DNA from: Phaeosaccion multiseriatum
Lineage: Eukaryota > Ochrophyta, other classes
Direction: 5' to 3'
Assembly: GCA_965112735.1 (NCBI GenBank)
Contig: OZ218952.1
Coordinates: 2,914,001-2,978,000, forward strand
DNA length: 64,000 nucleotides
Shown piece after piece: positions 22,301 to 33,847 of this stretch (positions within the stretch are counted from its first letter, which is position 1; each line of letters starts with the position of its first letter). The notes beneath the pieces are model-generated. The model saw only the letters and a program-made list of their open reading frames with translations. It did no database searches and was not told where the DNA came from. The position numbers and the translations under genes were made by a program.

Positions 22301-22487
22301 AGAGAAAAGGAGGGAGAGACAAGATAAGAGAAGGGGAGAAGGAGAGAAGTCGGGAGAAGGAAGCGCCGCATCACAAAAACTACAGTATTTTACTTTTAGG
22401 CATCGAATTTTACTTTTAGGCATCAAGCCGACCCATCGATCCCATCGAGCCCCGCAGAAGAAGTGGGAGAGGAGAGATCGAAGAGCC
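22301..22487. promoter_or_regulatory. Divergent promoter, RING gene / PH-domain gene
   Basis: 187 bp between start codons. It holds an 18-bp direct repeat, ATTTTACTTTTAGGCATC, twice in tandem at about 22387-22425 with 3 bp between the copies. The core TTACTTTTA recurs in other start regions of the window. Confidence 0.6.
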
Positions 22488-23140
22488 ATGAAGGATCCAG
22501 GAGGGGTAGATGCTTCCGATGAGGGTGTCACTTCAGCTGAAGAAGTTGCTGAAGTACGCATCATCGTACCGGGTGAGGCGATGGCTCACGGAAACTTTAC
22601 TCGGGTCCTGCTCGACTCCTCCACCAAGGCCAGCGATATCAAGGCGCAGCTGGCGGAGAGGATGCGCCTGAGCGAGGAGGAGGCAGGCTTCTTTGACTTG
22701 CTGATCTCCTACCCGGACACGAGGGTGCGCGATGCCCCGGTTTCGAAGAAGAGGAGCAGGGCCATCGCGTACCAACGGTGTTCGTCTGGGGGCCCAGGTG
22801 AAGAAAATGACCACAGCCCGCCCCCGCCGCCTCCTGGCCTCGATGACCACGAGATGAAAAACGGGGGGGGGTCGCAGCAACAGCAGGAGCAGGAGCAGGA
22901 GCAGAATCAGGAGGAGGAGGCGGAGGAGGAGGAGGAGGAGGAGGAGGAGGAGGAGGAGGAGGAGGATGAACCATTCGACGTACGATACATTTTACATTTG
23001 TTCACGGATGAGGAGCAGCTGAGCAGCTGGTCTAAGCTGTACGACAGGTGGACTCCAGCAGTCAGTACTAGTAGCGGAGGGAACGAAGGTGGTAGGGTCA
23101 GCGGGGATGTGAGCCAAGGCCGCCAGCAGCAGGTGGTGAC

Positions 23141-23200
<60 letters not shown>

Positions 23201-25166
23201 ACACTTAGAGAGCGGGATATGGTATTTTAAGGACAGCAGGACCCCTCCCTTCGAGCTTGATGCCGAGGTATCGGGCAGTGACGATTCCGACAACGACCAG
23301 ACCATCGTGAGGTGAGTGGAGGAGAGAGAGAGAAATGGAAAGAGAGAGACATACACACAGAGAGAAGGACAGGTGAAAGAGAGCATGGAGTGGTGCATCC
23401 AACCCAGATGGATTCGTTTCATAGCATGTCGGACCATCATCCTACTACTTGGATCGCCCTGGTCCTTTTCATTCAATGTCTTGACTGAATGCTCGTGCAG
23501 GGTGCCCGACTGTAACGACCTTCGCGGTCTGGGGCAGGGAGACTACAGTGGCTACCTCTATCGCCGGAGCGGCTCTAACAGACACCTCTGGAGGCGCCGG
23601 TGGTACGTCCTTTCAGGCGAGCGATTGTGGATGACCAAGTATCGATGGCCTCCCTGGATGGAGCGTCGTAAGCGTGGCCTGGGAGGGGGGCTAAGCGGCA
23701 GTAACACCACCATCACCACCACCAGCAGCAGCAGGAGTAGCAGTAGCAACACCAGCAGCTACGTGGGGGGAGGACAAGAAGCAGCGAAGCCCAAGGTACA
23801 AGCAGTGAGAACTTCGGTAGGAGCTGTGCTGGCTGCTGTAGTGGGGGGGGAAAGTGGAGGAGAGAGCGAGCCCGCCGCAGTGCAGGGGGGGGGCAGCGGC
23901 AGCGGGCGCATTACTGCTCACGGCAGCGGTCGCATCAGCACCAGCGGTAGCGGGTGTATTAATGCGAGCGGCAGCGGGCCCATCAACGCGAGCCACAGTA
24001 GAGGGACTGGAGGTAGAGGAAGAAGGAGGAAGAGGAGCGAGGGGGGTGTGTCGCACATACACCTTCCCGGACTGAGTATCAGCGAGGGGCTTAGTGACAG
24101 CAGCGGACAGCAGGTGAGGTCACGGCTAGGGTGATGGACAAGCAGCACCAACGTCCCTAAGTGTCCCCTTGCCTGAACCTATGGTAGTACCGCAAGATAA
24201 CCAGGATGAGTGTGTATATTTGCCCCTCCTCCTCCGTCTCCTCCTCCTCCTCCTCCTCCTCCTCCTCCTCCTCCTCCTTCTCCTCTCTCCAATGTGTCCC
24301 ACCTGCCACCCTCAGAGCGTTCCGTTTGCGTTTGAGTTGCATTGTCCTCAAGATAAGCTTATTTTTCGAGCAGAGAGCAGAGCCAAGCAGGTGAGAGCGC
24401 AAGGGTGGGGAGGGGTGAGAAGGCTAGGAAGACGGCAAGGAAGGGAGAGAGGGAGGAGGAGGAGGAGGAGGAGGAGGAGGAGGAGGAGGAGGAGGAGGAA
24501 AGTGGGCGAAGATAAAAGGAGGGGCGGGGGTGACAGAACCTGCACAATCGATGCTTAAGTTTCAGTTCATTGACCTATGTCGACGTCCATACATCGTATG
24601 GATATCAATCGACAAAAGCTCCTCCGTCTTAATTCTTTCTCGCTGCGTATCTACATGCTGAACAACTAAATTAGGTGGTGTGGATGCAAGCACTGGAGAG
24701 AAGCATCCTCCTCGCCACCGAGAATAACCTCCTTGCCGTGGCAGAACACATCATCTGCGACGAGCAGTACTCCAGGAGCCGCCTAGCACTGGGAATAGGC
24801 AGGGGAGGAGCCAACAAGGGGGCACGGGGAGTGGCGGGCAAGAGCTGGAGTCGGCGGAAGAGCAAAAGCCGCAGGAGCGAGAGGCGTGAGTCCAGGCAAC
24901 AACCAAGTGCCAAGTCTATGGTGTTGTCGTTCGCAGAGGCAGAGGCAATAGCAGCGACCACAGCAATAGCAGCAACATCAGCAGAAGGAGGGGAAGGGGA
25001 AGGGGGAGGGGAGGGTGGCAGCACGGGAGAAGGGGTGGGGATGGCAGTGGACGCGCTGAACGCGACGTGGCCTACGACCCCTTTAGGCCGCTTGGGGCCG
25101 GGCCTAAAGCGAAACGCCTTTAATGGACTCGACTTCCCTGCGTCTTCTCCTCGAGAAAAGGAATAG
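22488..25166 (+). CDS. RA-like/PH domain protein with a PH domain split by a long insert
   Basis: Four exons, 22488-23311, 23501-24113, 24316-24390 and 24675-25166, phase-consistent, 667 residues. An N-terminal ubiquitin-like or Ras-association-like segment (about 22-80: VRIIVPGEAM, FTRVLLDSSTKASDIKAQL) is followed by poly-Glu and an 18-residue poly-Gln run. A PH domain begins near residue 288 (YSGYLYRRSGSNRHLWRRRW, YVLSGERLWMTKY). It is interrupted by about 150 residues of Gly/Ser repeats and resumes at SVPFAFELHCPQDKLIFRAE with the closing helix KQVVWMQALERSI. PH domains bind phosphoinositides or proteins, so a membrane-recruited adaptor is likely. The tail is Ala/Gly-rich. The N-terminal domain call is weaker than the PH call. 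Confidence 0.75.
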
Positions 25167-25828
25167 CAACCCCCCTCCCAGGGGGCGCAGCTGTTCTTTA
25201 GTAACTAATAATGACTGTGTATATTGTAATAGAGTAAAAAGAGGTCTACTGGCCGAAGAGCATTGCTCCGCTATAAAAACACCCGCCCCGCCGCTGCCCC
25301 TCCTCACCAGCGAAAGAGCCGAGACAGGAAGGAAGACACAACAAGGAGGCCCAGCGGCACAACCCCCCCACCCCCCTCTAGCACTCCTATACAGACAGTA
25401 CAGGCACAACCTACCACCACCGAGCACACACACACACGTATCCGTATCTGACTGTTTTAACTTGAATTCACGTCCGTTTAGCATCGCTCTGTCCACATCG
25501 CGTACGCCGAGGGGTGGGGGGGGGGGGGGCGACCAATGAGGCAATGGGGCGGTGAACTGTCTCTTGCGGGATGCCGTTTCGTCCGTTTCGTCCTTTTCGT
25601 GTCTCTCCTAGCAAGCGCTTCTTGTGTCTCCCTTTCCCTACAAGGACGAGAGCCTGGGCACTGAGGTACAGAGAATGCATTGATTGACACAGAGAAGAGG
25701 GGGAGGGGCGAACGGACGGAAAGGAAGGTAGACAACAAGGGGGTTGGGGCGTGGGCGTGGGTGGGGGATGGGAGAAGGGAGGGGGGTGGGCATGGTTCTC
25801 GCGCACGTTTCAGAATGTCAAAAAGACA
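25167..25828. other. Convergent intergenic region
   Basis: 3' ends of the PH-domain gene and the bc1 core/MPP gene. There is a short C/G-run area near 25517-25530 and no supported gene. Confidence 0.4.
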
Positions 25829-28800
25829 TCACATTCGTTTCTTTGGGATTGGGACTTCCACTGGCACACCACAAGAAAGCTGCAGAAAGCTCTGCAAAAG
25901 CCCCACAAAAAGAAAGGTTTGCAATCAGGCCTACACACTCGTATTAGACCTTACTACACTCCACCCCTCTCTCATCAGAGCCTCACACCTATCAGACCTC
26001 CTTCTTCAACCAATCAATCAATCAATCAATCAATCTATCTATCTATCTATCACAACGTACCTGCAGCAACCTCCCCGACGGCGGCCATGCTGAGCTTCGA
26101 CTTGGTGACCTTCGCTGCCACGCTGGCCACATCGGCCGCCTGCACCCCGTCCACAGAGGACGCCAGGTTGAGCGCTCCGGAGTAGAGAGCCGCCACACAC
26201 TCGGAGGGCGACGACACGCCCTGGGGGGTGGGGTGGGGTGGGGTTGGGCAAAGGAGGGGGAGGGGTGAGTGAGTGACGAAGGGGTGTGAGAACGGCGAAC
26301 GAAGCGAAAATGATTCTACACTTCCACCTACACCCACACAAAAACACACACACACACAAATACACACACACCTGCAGCAGCTCGAGCTTGTATGCCGCCT
26401 TTGCCCCCTCCACCTCAGCGGCAGTGGGCTTGGACGACGATAGACCCTTGAGGCAAGAGGACATGGCCGCCAGCAGGCCGCCCATGCCTGCGTCATGGTC
26501 TTCGTCGCTCACTGGGGCCTGGCCAGTCACGCCCAGGAGGCCCGTATCGGAGAGAGACAAGCCGAAACTGTTCATGGAACACCTCGGTGAGATGGATCCG
26601 GCGGCGGCGATGGACACGCGCTGGGAGAGGACGTGCTGTGGGAGGAGGGAGGGAGAGAGGAGGAGGGGAGGGTGGGGGGGGGGGAGTAAGTGGCAAACTC
26701 TTGATATAAAATAAAAATAAGCATACATTGCCCATGCACGGTGGACTGTTTTGTCATGTTTTTAGTCTTTCCTCGGCCCCAACTAGTCCCGCCCGTGCCC
26801 CTCCGCCGCCCTCACTCCCCTTCCTCCTCCTCCGCCTCCTCCTCCTCCCCCTCCTCCTCCTTCTCGTCCTGCTTCTCGTCTTCCTCCTTCTCTTCCTCCT
26901 CCTCTTCCTCACTCCTCACTCCTCACTCCTCCACTCACCTTGAGCACTCCAAAGGCCGCTGCGTCCGGCTCGCACCCGCCCACCCCCTCAAAGGCCAGAG
27001 ACACCTGCGTGTAAGGAGAGATGGCCGCCTGTACGCGCACCTCGCCTCCGGTGTAGGGGCTCTCCACAAGCACAGGCGCAGGGCCGCTCTCCACCTTGCC
27101 AAAGCTCTCCTCGGCAAGGGTAAGGAGGTCGGCATGAGCAATGCCGCTGCCCACCAGCGTCATGTTGTTGGAGGTACGGGTAGCGTCGAGGTAAGGGAAG
27201 ACAGAGGAGGTCTTCGCGGGGAGGAAGATAGAGTGCCCGAGAGCGGAGTTCTCTCCGTAGGCGGCCGAGTAGAGTGCCTCGTTCACAGACACCTGTGGAG
27301 GGAGGAGGAGGAGGGGAGGGGAGGGGGGAGGAGAAGGAGGAGGGGGGAGGGAGGAAGAGGAGGAGGAGGAGGAGGAGGAGGGGGGGGGAGGGAGGAAGAG
27401 GGGGAGGAGGAGGAGGAGGAGGAGGGGGAGGAGGATGAGGAGGAGGATGAGGAGGAGGAGGAGGAGGAGGAGGAGGAGGAGGAGGAGGAGGAGGAGGAGG
27501 AGGGGGTTTTCCAGCTTCCGTTTTTGAAGGAACAAAAAACGCCTCTGCCGCGGCAGCTATAGCGCATTTGATGTAGTCTCACAGATTGCAAACACCCTCT
27601 GTCGTCACCTCTCCCCCCTTCCCTTCCCTTCCCTTCTGACCACCTCCCTGTCCGTCCGCCCCGCCTCTTCTTCTTCCCCCGCTCCTTCCATCGCCTCCAC
27701 CCCATCCCATCGCATGGCATCCCTCTGGTGTGTGTGCCTCGTGCGTGTGTGTATGCCTCACTCACCTTGGCCGACCGATGCGCCTCTGTCAAGTCAATCT
27801 CGGACACCTTCTTTGAGATTTCCTCCAGCTCGAAGCCCCCTGCGCAGTAGAGCGTGGTCTCTGCCAGCGTCCCTACCGCCATTTCCGCCAACTCCGGTCC
27901 GGCCCTGCCGTGCACCTGCATCAGAGTCATCTCCCGTCCGCCGCTCGCCGCTCCGGTGGCTCCAGCGTCCTCCAGGGACCTGATGTTGGGAAGAAATGGG
28001 AGGCAAGAAGGAAGGAAGGAAGGAAGGAAGAAATGAAGGAAAGAGGCAGCCACGCCACCGCAAAAGCCCATAGCAGCGTGAGTGATGGAGGTTTCACGGA
28101 ACGCATTTCACTGACCCCACACTACTTAACAACCCCACAGACAAAGGAACATAGGCCCCACAAAAGCAATGCTTGCTTTGCTTCTCTCATTCGCCTCACA
28201 CTTCCCACCCAAACGACAAAAGAAACAGAGACCTTGCAATGCCTTGCTTGTGCTGCTCTTGCTCCTACTTGCCCCACCCGCCCACCTACCTTGTGATTTG
28301 CAGAGTGGAACGGTTTGTTGTGGTTCGGAAAGCGAGGTTCTGCGCAAAGAGAGCACAACCACGCTGGAACGGGTCCTCTGCCCGGGAGCCTGAGCTCAGC
28401 ACGACACCATAGGATGCAATAGCGCTGCCACTGTCGTAGGACAAGACCTTGACCCCATTTGCCAGAGAAGACACTTGAGAGGCGGGTGCGCTTGGTTGGG
28501 AGGGAGGGTGTTTTGGGGTTCTGCAAAACACACACAAAGGACAGCAAAAAGGCAGGCCAGGCAAAGAAGGAGGAAAGGGACGGAAGAAACAAGGGTGAGG
28601 GGGAGGGGAGAGAAAAGGAGGAGGGGAAGAACATGCGCAAGGAGGAAGACCAATGAGGAGAGAGGAGAGCTGGGCAGCATGGTGAGAACACATAATTTCC
28701 CTCGCCTTCTCTCTATCCCTTCACCCCCCCCGTGGGCATTTACTTGGGTGGAGCAATCATCCAGGGCGAGGAAGATAGATGGCTTGCGAACAACGGGGCA

Positions 28801-29027
28801 TGCCTTACGAGTCTTTTATGAAGTAACCTCCCAGCCAAGTGCAATCAGTCTGCAGCTTTTATGTTTGCATTCTCCTTCTTCGTCTCTCTTTTTTCGGCCC
28901 ACCTCACTCACCCCTCAAATTCCTCCTCCAACGTGAGCAGCGAGGAAAAGCTCCTACGGCCTGCAGCAGCCGCAGCCGACCCTGCAGATCTTGCGCTGAG
29001 GCAGCGTGGGATCCTCCTCATCATCAT
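25829..29027 (-). CDS. Mitochondrial M16 peptidase-like subunit (bc1 core protein 2 / MPP-alpha type)
   Basis: Seven exons: 29027-28912, 28520-28290, 27979-27766, 27292-26939, 26635-26372, 26220-26061 and 25860-25829, 456 residues, the usual size of this family. The N-terminus MMMRRIPRCLSARSAGSAA is an Arg-rich amphipathic mitochondrial presequence. The body shows the M16 fold pattern: LANGVKVLSYDSGSAIASYG, GCALFAQNLAFRTT, ALGHSIFLPAKTSSVFPYLD, ISPYTQVSLAFEGVG, DVASVAAKVTKSK. The HxxEH zinc site of active peptidases is missing, so it is a non-catalytic subunit, either core 2 of respiratory complex III or the alpha subunit of the processing peptidase. The tiny last exon is the least certain; two other acceptors within 21 bp would give another tail. 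The start lies 152 bp from the Kelch gene. Confidence 0.8.
27300..27505. repeat. (GGA)n-rich tract in intron
   Basis: GGA/GGGA repeats of about 200 bp in intron 3 of the M16 gene. They are CTC/CTT-rich on the sense strand and run up to the acceptor CCTCCACAG. Confidence 0.9.
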
Positions 29028-29179
29028 CTTGTCGTCTCCCTACAAACTCCCCGTACGAGGCTGTTTTGCCAACTACCCCCCCGGGTAAACCCAATTGTGA
29101 TCCGTCTAACCAACGTCTATACCAATCCCCATCACGCGCCTGCCGCACGATCAAAAAAAGTGTCTCTGGGTGGCCTAAC
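29028..29179. promoter_or_regulatory. Divergent promoter, M16 gene / Kelch gene
   Basis: Only 152 bp between the two start codons. No CAGTTTC or TTACTTTTA element is visible. Any two-way promoter must be compact. Confidence 0.5.
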
Positions 29180-31612
29180 ATGATGGACACCTCTTCTTTT
29201 GGCGGACGGTTGATGAGGCTCGGCCTGCTTGTGCTCTTGGGCGGGCACGGGATTGTTACCGCCCACGACGACCATGATGACAACCCCAGTTGCAATGCGG
29301 AGCTGGACGAGGAGGCCTGCCGGGCCTACGCCTCCGACTCCGCCACGGACAACACCTTCTACTTCTGCACGGACGCCTACGTGTGGGAGTGGAGCAACGA
29401 CGCGATTACCATGCCGACAGCGGCGAGCGACTCCAGCTGCCTTACCATGGACAAGAACGTGATCGAGGGCCTCGAGGAGGACGTGATGCTCGTGCTCGGG
29501 GGCTGCGACGCCGAGTTTCAGGAAGATAATTGCTCCAGCGTCACGGAGGCCGCCATGGAATACAGCCCCAGCAACGACGCCTTCACACTCCTCGATGACA
29601 TGCCACGACAGCGGTACCGCTTTGCCGCGGTCAATGTATCCAAGTGAGTTAGAGGTCGGCCAATCTTCTTCCCACCACGCTCCTTGAGGTGCGGAACCAG
29701 AATCAACATCACCTTGACGCCGCCTTTCTTTTTTTCTTCTTTCCTTTCTCTCTCCCTTTTGTGTGTGTGTGTGTTTTGGTCGCTTTGCGTTGCCCCCCCC
29801 CATCCGCCCCTACGCCCTTTGCACCCCTCCCAACCCGTCCAAGCTACGTGTACCTGCTCGGCGGGAGGAACGAGTCGGACGGCCTCGTCAAACAGATAGA
29901 CTTTTTCGACGTCCTGACCTCCTCCTGGGACACTCTGGATGACGAGTGGGAAGGGGCAACGTCCGATAACGCAGGCTTCAGCACGCAAGACGGCTCCATC
30001 TACGTCGTGGGCGGGTACGATGCCAGCTACGCTGATTTTGCCAACACCTACAAGGTGAGAGAGAGGGAGAGAGGCAGGGAGGGGAGACCAAGAGACGGGG
30101 GGGGGAGAGAGAGGGGGGAAGGGGAGGGAGGTATCCCCTCCCCTCTGAGCTATCCCACCTCCCCTCCCTCTCAAGAAAGTGACCGCGCTTCCTATTCTCG
30201 AGCTCATCCCCCCCCCCTTCCCTCCTTCCTCCCCTCCCCGCCCCCTCTCACACTCAAGGTGACGGTTGACCCCGATGCCAAGTCTGCAAGCTTCGAGGAA
30301 GTGGCGAGTATGGAAGCGTCTCGAGGGGACCACTCGTGCATCAAGACTCCGGGAGATGACTACGCCTATTGCATGGGTGAGCAGGAGGGAGTCTCTCTGC
30401 TTGTGCCTGTATGTGTGTGTCGACTTGTTGTCCTTGTGTTCTCCTTTCGTATGGGTTATGTTTGGGCTTTTTCTTCGCCTTGCGTGTCTCTCTCTCTGTC
30501 TCTCTCTCTACCTGTAACCCGCCCCCCTTTCTCTCTCTTTCCCCCAGCCTCTCTCTCTGTGTGTATCTTCTCTTTTCTTTTCGCGACAAGAGCACCACCA
30601 CGCTCTTACCAAAGCGTCTCCAACCTCCCCACCCACCCACTCACTCGCCCACCCATGCCCTCTATCCCCACCCATAGGCGGTTTCACCAATGGGCCCAAC
30701 GCGGTGGACAGTCTCGAACGTTACGACACCTCTACGGACACTTGGACAACGCTGGAACACATGCAACAGGCCAGGGGCGACTTCGCCGTCGGATATCTCA
30801 ACTCAAGAATACACGTGGTGGGAGGTGAAGACGCGGAGGGCTCAATCGCCAATGTGGAGTGGTATGACGGTGAGTCTTCACTCCTCACCTCCCTCACTCA
30901 CTCACCCAACCACCCACCCCCCCACTCTTACCCACTCGCTCGCTCACCCACCCACTCACTCACTCGCTCACTCGCTCACCCCCTCACTGACCCAGTCCCT
31001 CCCGCCCTCCCTCCCTCCCTCAGTTGAGAATGACTGCTGGACTGGCAGCGACCTCTTTGACATTCCGTTTGATCGATTCCGTTACTGCGGTGCCACCAAC
31101 ACGGTAAGATAACAGTCCATGGGGTGGGTGTGTGGCTGTGTAGCTGTGATACTGTTCGTGTTCCCTTTCATATCATGTAGTCCCTTTGTATAGACGCCTT
31201 CTTTCTAAGCGCTGACCGGCGTTGTGCTTCACTGGGGCGTTCCGTTATTCTATTCTAAAGTGTTTCGCTCACTTGCGCTCTTCTGTCTCTCTCTCTCTCT
31301 TCCTCCTCACTCCCTTTCATTGTCTCCCGACCCCCCTCCCCTCCCCTCTCTCTCCCTGTCTATATCTTATATCAGGCTGATGACCGCATCTACGCCTTTG
31401 GCGGGCAGTCGTCGGCGAGGGCTTTTACATCCGACGGCGGAAACGTTTCGCAGGTGACCGACATCAGCGACGGGGTGCTCTGGTACCAGGAGATTGCCAC
31501 GTCCTCGACTGGCACTGCGGGAAACGCTGCACCCGCTGCGCTGAGCCTTGGCTCCTGTGCCGCCCCTCTGCTGCTCTCGGCGGTCGTGGCGGCTGTGATG
31601 CTGGCCGCTTAG
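29180..31612 (+). CDS. Secreted or GPI-anchored Kelch-repeat protein
   Basis: Six exons, 29180-29643, 29844-30054, 30259-30376, 30678-30869, 31024-31103 and 31376-31612, phase-consistent, 433 residues. A signal peptide (LMRLGLLVLLGGHGIVTAHD) opens the protein. Kelch-type blades follow: LVLGGCDAEF with MEYSPSNDAFTLLDDMPRQR, VYLLGGRNESDG with DVLTSSWDTL, IYVVGGYDAS, GGFTNGPNAVDSLERYD with TDTWTTLEHM, IHVVGGEDAEG and IYAFGGQSS. The C-terminus has a small-residue region followed by a hydrophobic end (APLLLSAVVAAVMLAA) with no charged tail, as in GPI-anchor signals. Cys residues are frequent, consistent with the secretory pathway. It is probably a cell-surface beta-propeller; ligand unknown. Two ATGs are adjacent at 29180 and 29183. 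Confidence 0.8.
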
Positions 31613-32615
31613 CTACTGTAGCGCTGGTTGGTAGCTTAGCTAGGCTTCGGAGCCGCAAGGGTTGGCAAAGGTTCATGGAGCGTATTATGACTGTGTTTTC
31701 CAAGCTGCAGCAAGGTCCTTCTCACTTTCTCATGCTGTAGCAAAGTCAAATTGACTAGATAAACCACCACGCCGTAAATCAATGCTTTGGCATGAACGGC
31801 GTGGTTGGACAAGAGCCCAAAGTGAATTGTTAGAAAGGGTTGGGATAGGGTTGTGAAAATTGAGGGACAAACACGTAAATATACACAAATGGAGGGACAA
31901 ATACGGCGTACACAGAGAGGAGTGAATCTTCTTCATCTTCCACAGCGTGCTCTGCTGGCCGTCGGCGGTAGCAGGTAGCAGGTAGCAGGCCCATCATACC
32001 GTATCCCCCCTTAGGAGTAGAGGGCTTTTTGCTCATGTCCTGTTTTCTTCCTGTTGATGTCGTCCGGTGCTTCCGTGCGGACTGTGGTCACGAAGCTTTC
32101 TGGGCACGTCGCCCCTCATCCGACAGGGGAGGGGGGAAAGGAAGCTCCGAGGGGAAGCTCAGACAAGCACTTCTTTTCTACTTATGGCGTGCCACCTGCT
32201 ACCCTGCTACCCTGCTACCTTGCCTTCGCCAGCTTTCTGCCAGAGATGTTCAGTGCCGGCTCAGGGCCTTTTACATGCTACCGAAGAATAGCAGCTCGGT
32301 AAATTGTCAGGGGTCGAATCTCACTACCCTCAGTGCATCCCCCTGTGCCCCCCCCCATCCACGCCGACACTTCTCCTGCTTATATTAGTCCCTTCGATTC
32401 GTACGCCCCCTCTCCCGCCCCACTGACTCGTTTGTAAATTAAAGCCTTCCAAACCTCTACTTCTCTCCGACAGAGCAACTTGGATCTAGCTGTGTACGAT
32501 ATAATACATATAATAATTCGTTGTAATACTTTATACATACGTTAGTTGTTGGGGGGTGTTTTGCTGCAATCCAGAGGCTATGGTGGTGTATGTGTGCAAG
32601 CAAGGACGTGAGAAG
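31613..32615. other. Convergent intergenic region with repeat remnants
   Basis: 3' regions of the Kelch gene and LC8 gene. It holds a short GGTAGCA triplication near 31966-31990 and copy B of the foldback family. It is AT-rich at 32480-32545. No gene is seen. Confidence 0.5.
32160..32345 (+). repeat. Foldback repeat family, copy B
   Basis: Diverged copy with the same block order as copy A: GTGCCGGCTCAGGGCC, ACATGCTACCGA, AGCTCGGTAAATTGTC, then AGGGGTCGAATCTCA and a CCCTGTGCCC end that also follows copy A. Confidence 0.65.
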
Positions 32616-33530
32616 CTAACATTTATACAGGCATATGGCAGTCTTCCCGTGATAGAAGAAGATGAAGTGCTTGCTCGCGTGTGTAACATAGGCCTTAAAG
32701 TCCGTTCCCAAGATGCAAAACCATGTCGGCCCATACTGCGCACACGGAGGAAAGGAAAGGGGGGTCAAGCCGGCGGAAGGACGGGGAGGGGGGTTTAGGA
32801 TCGACCAATCGACGGACGGGAGCCAGGCCTCAGAGGACAGCACGACTTCGAGGCAACACTGAGGTCGTAGAGCAGTCCACTGGCTTATCTAGGCATCGAC
32901 ATTCGGGTCTGGGAATGCCCATCAATATACAGGGATTAGCAAGTGGAAGGGTAGAGAGGAGCGTCTGGAGAGAGAGAGAGAGAGAGAGAGTTTCGACACG
33001 AAGAGATACGGTAGCTACGACTGCTGTGCAAGAAGCGAAGCGCCGGGGGCTAAGTGGGGTCGGTGCGTCCCGAGCTCCGTTGAAGACTCCCCGCCTACCC
33101 CCCTAAACGTCCTACTACCCATCAAACCCAGCCAATGCCGTAGTACCTTCTCATCGAATTTCATCTTTAGCTCCTTCGAAATTGCCTTTTCCTCTGCGTG
33201 TGTATTGATCGCTGCTTCTGCCCATGCTTCTGCGTCGTTCTTCATGTCTCCGTGCTCGTCCACTGTGTGGTACGCAAACGACAGCCGAAGGGAGCGGGGG
33301 AGACGTGATGAGGCAGGGGTATGATGGTGGGGAGGGTAGGGCAGACAGGAACCATGTCTGCTTTACAAGCCAAGTCAGCGAAGAAGAGCACCCGCCTCCT
33401 GCCAAGCACTATCTTATCTTCTCATGAGCCTCATCCTTTCTCCCATACAACCCACGGAGAATCCCACGCAAAAACTCCGGTCGGACTCACTGTCAAAGAC
33501 GAGCTTCGCGGAGGTTCCTGATGACTCCAT
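32616..33530 (-). CDS. Dynein light chain LC8 type
   Basis: Three short exons, 33530-33491, 33262-33147 and 32735-32616, give 91 residues, the normal LC8 size. The middle exon reads GDMKNDAEAWAEAAIN and ISKELKMKFDEK, matching the helices of LC8. The last exon reads YGPTWFCILGTDFKAYVTH and FIFFYHGKTAICLYK, the highly conserved beta-sheet and dimer interface. The Met of VFDMDEHGDM is formed across the first intron. LC8 is a dimeric hub that binds short peptides in dynein intermediate chains and many other partners, in cytoplasmic and flagellar motors. The start MESSGTSAK has a good context (GCCATGG) and lies 317 bp from the kinase start. Because the exons are short, no single open frame reveals this gene. 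Confidence 0.9.
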
Positions 33531-33847
33531 GGCCTTCTCCTGCTTCTTTTCCCCTACGTCTTTTCTTGTCTTCGCCTTCCCAATTCCAGCCGTTAGGAAT
33601 TGCTGACTTATTATTTTCAGTACAAAATTCACGCTTCCCTCTTCTCTTTTTCTATTTTTCTGGGCTCACGCAATACGTCGCAAAACAGAAAGCGGGTGAG
33701 CACAGAAGCCCTATGTGCGAAGATAATATCACCACCCCACATGCTTGTGGTGCTGGTGCTGGTGCTGTGTGTCTCTGCGGCGGCCGGTGCCTGCGCTGTG
33801 CGGTCTAGGTGAGGTAGACAGGCGGCGGACAAGCCAGAACACACACA
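33531..33847. promoter_or_regulatory. Divergent promoter, LC8 gene / kinase gene
   Basis: 317 bp between start codons, with a T/C-rich stretch at 33633-33662 and a GGTGCTGGTGCTGGTGCT repeat near 33747-33764. The two short motifs found elsewhere are not present. Confidence 0.45.
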
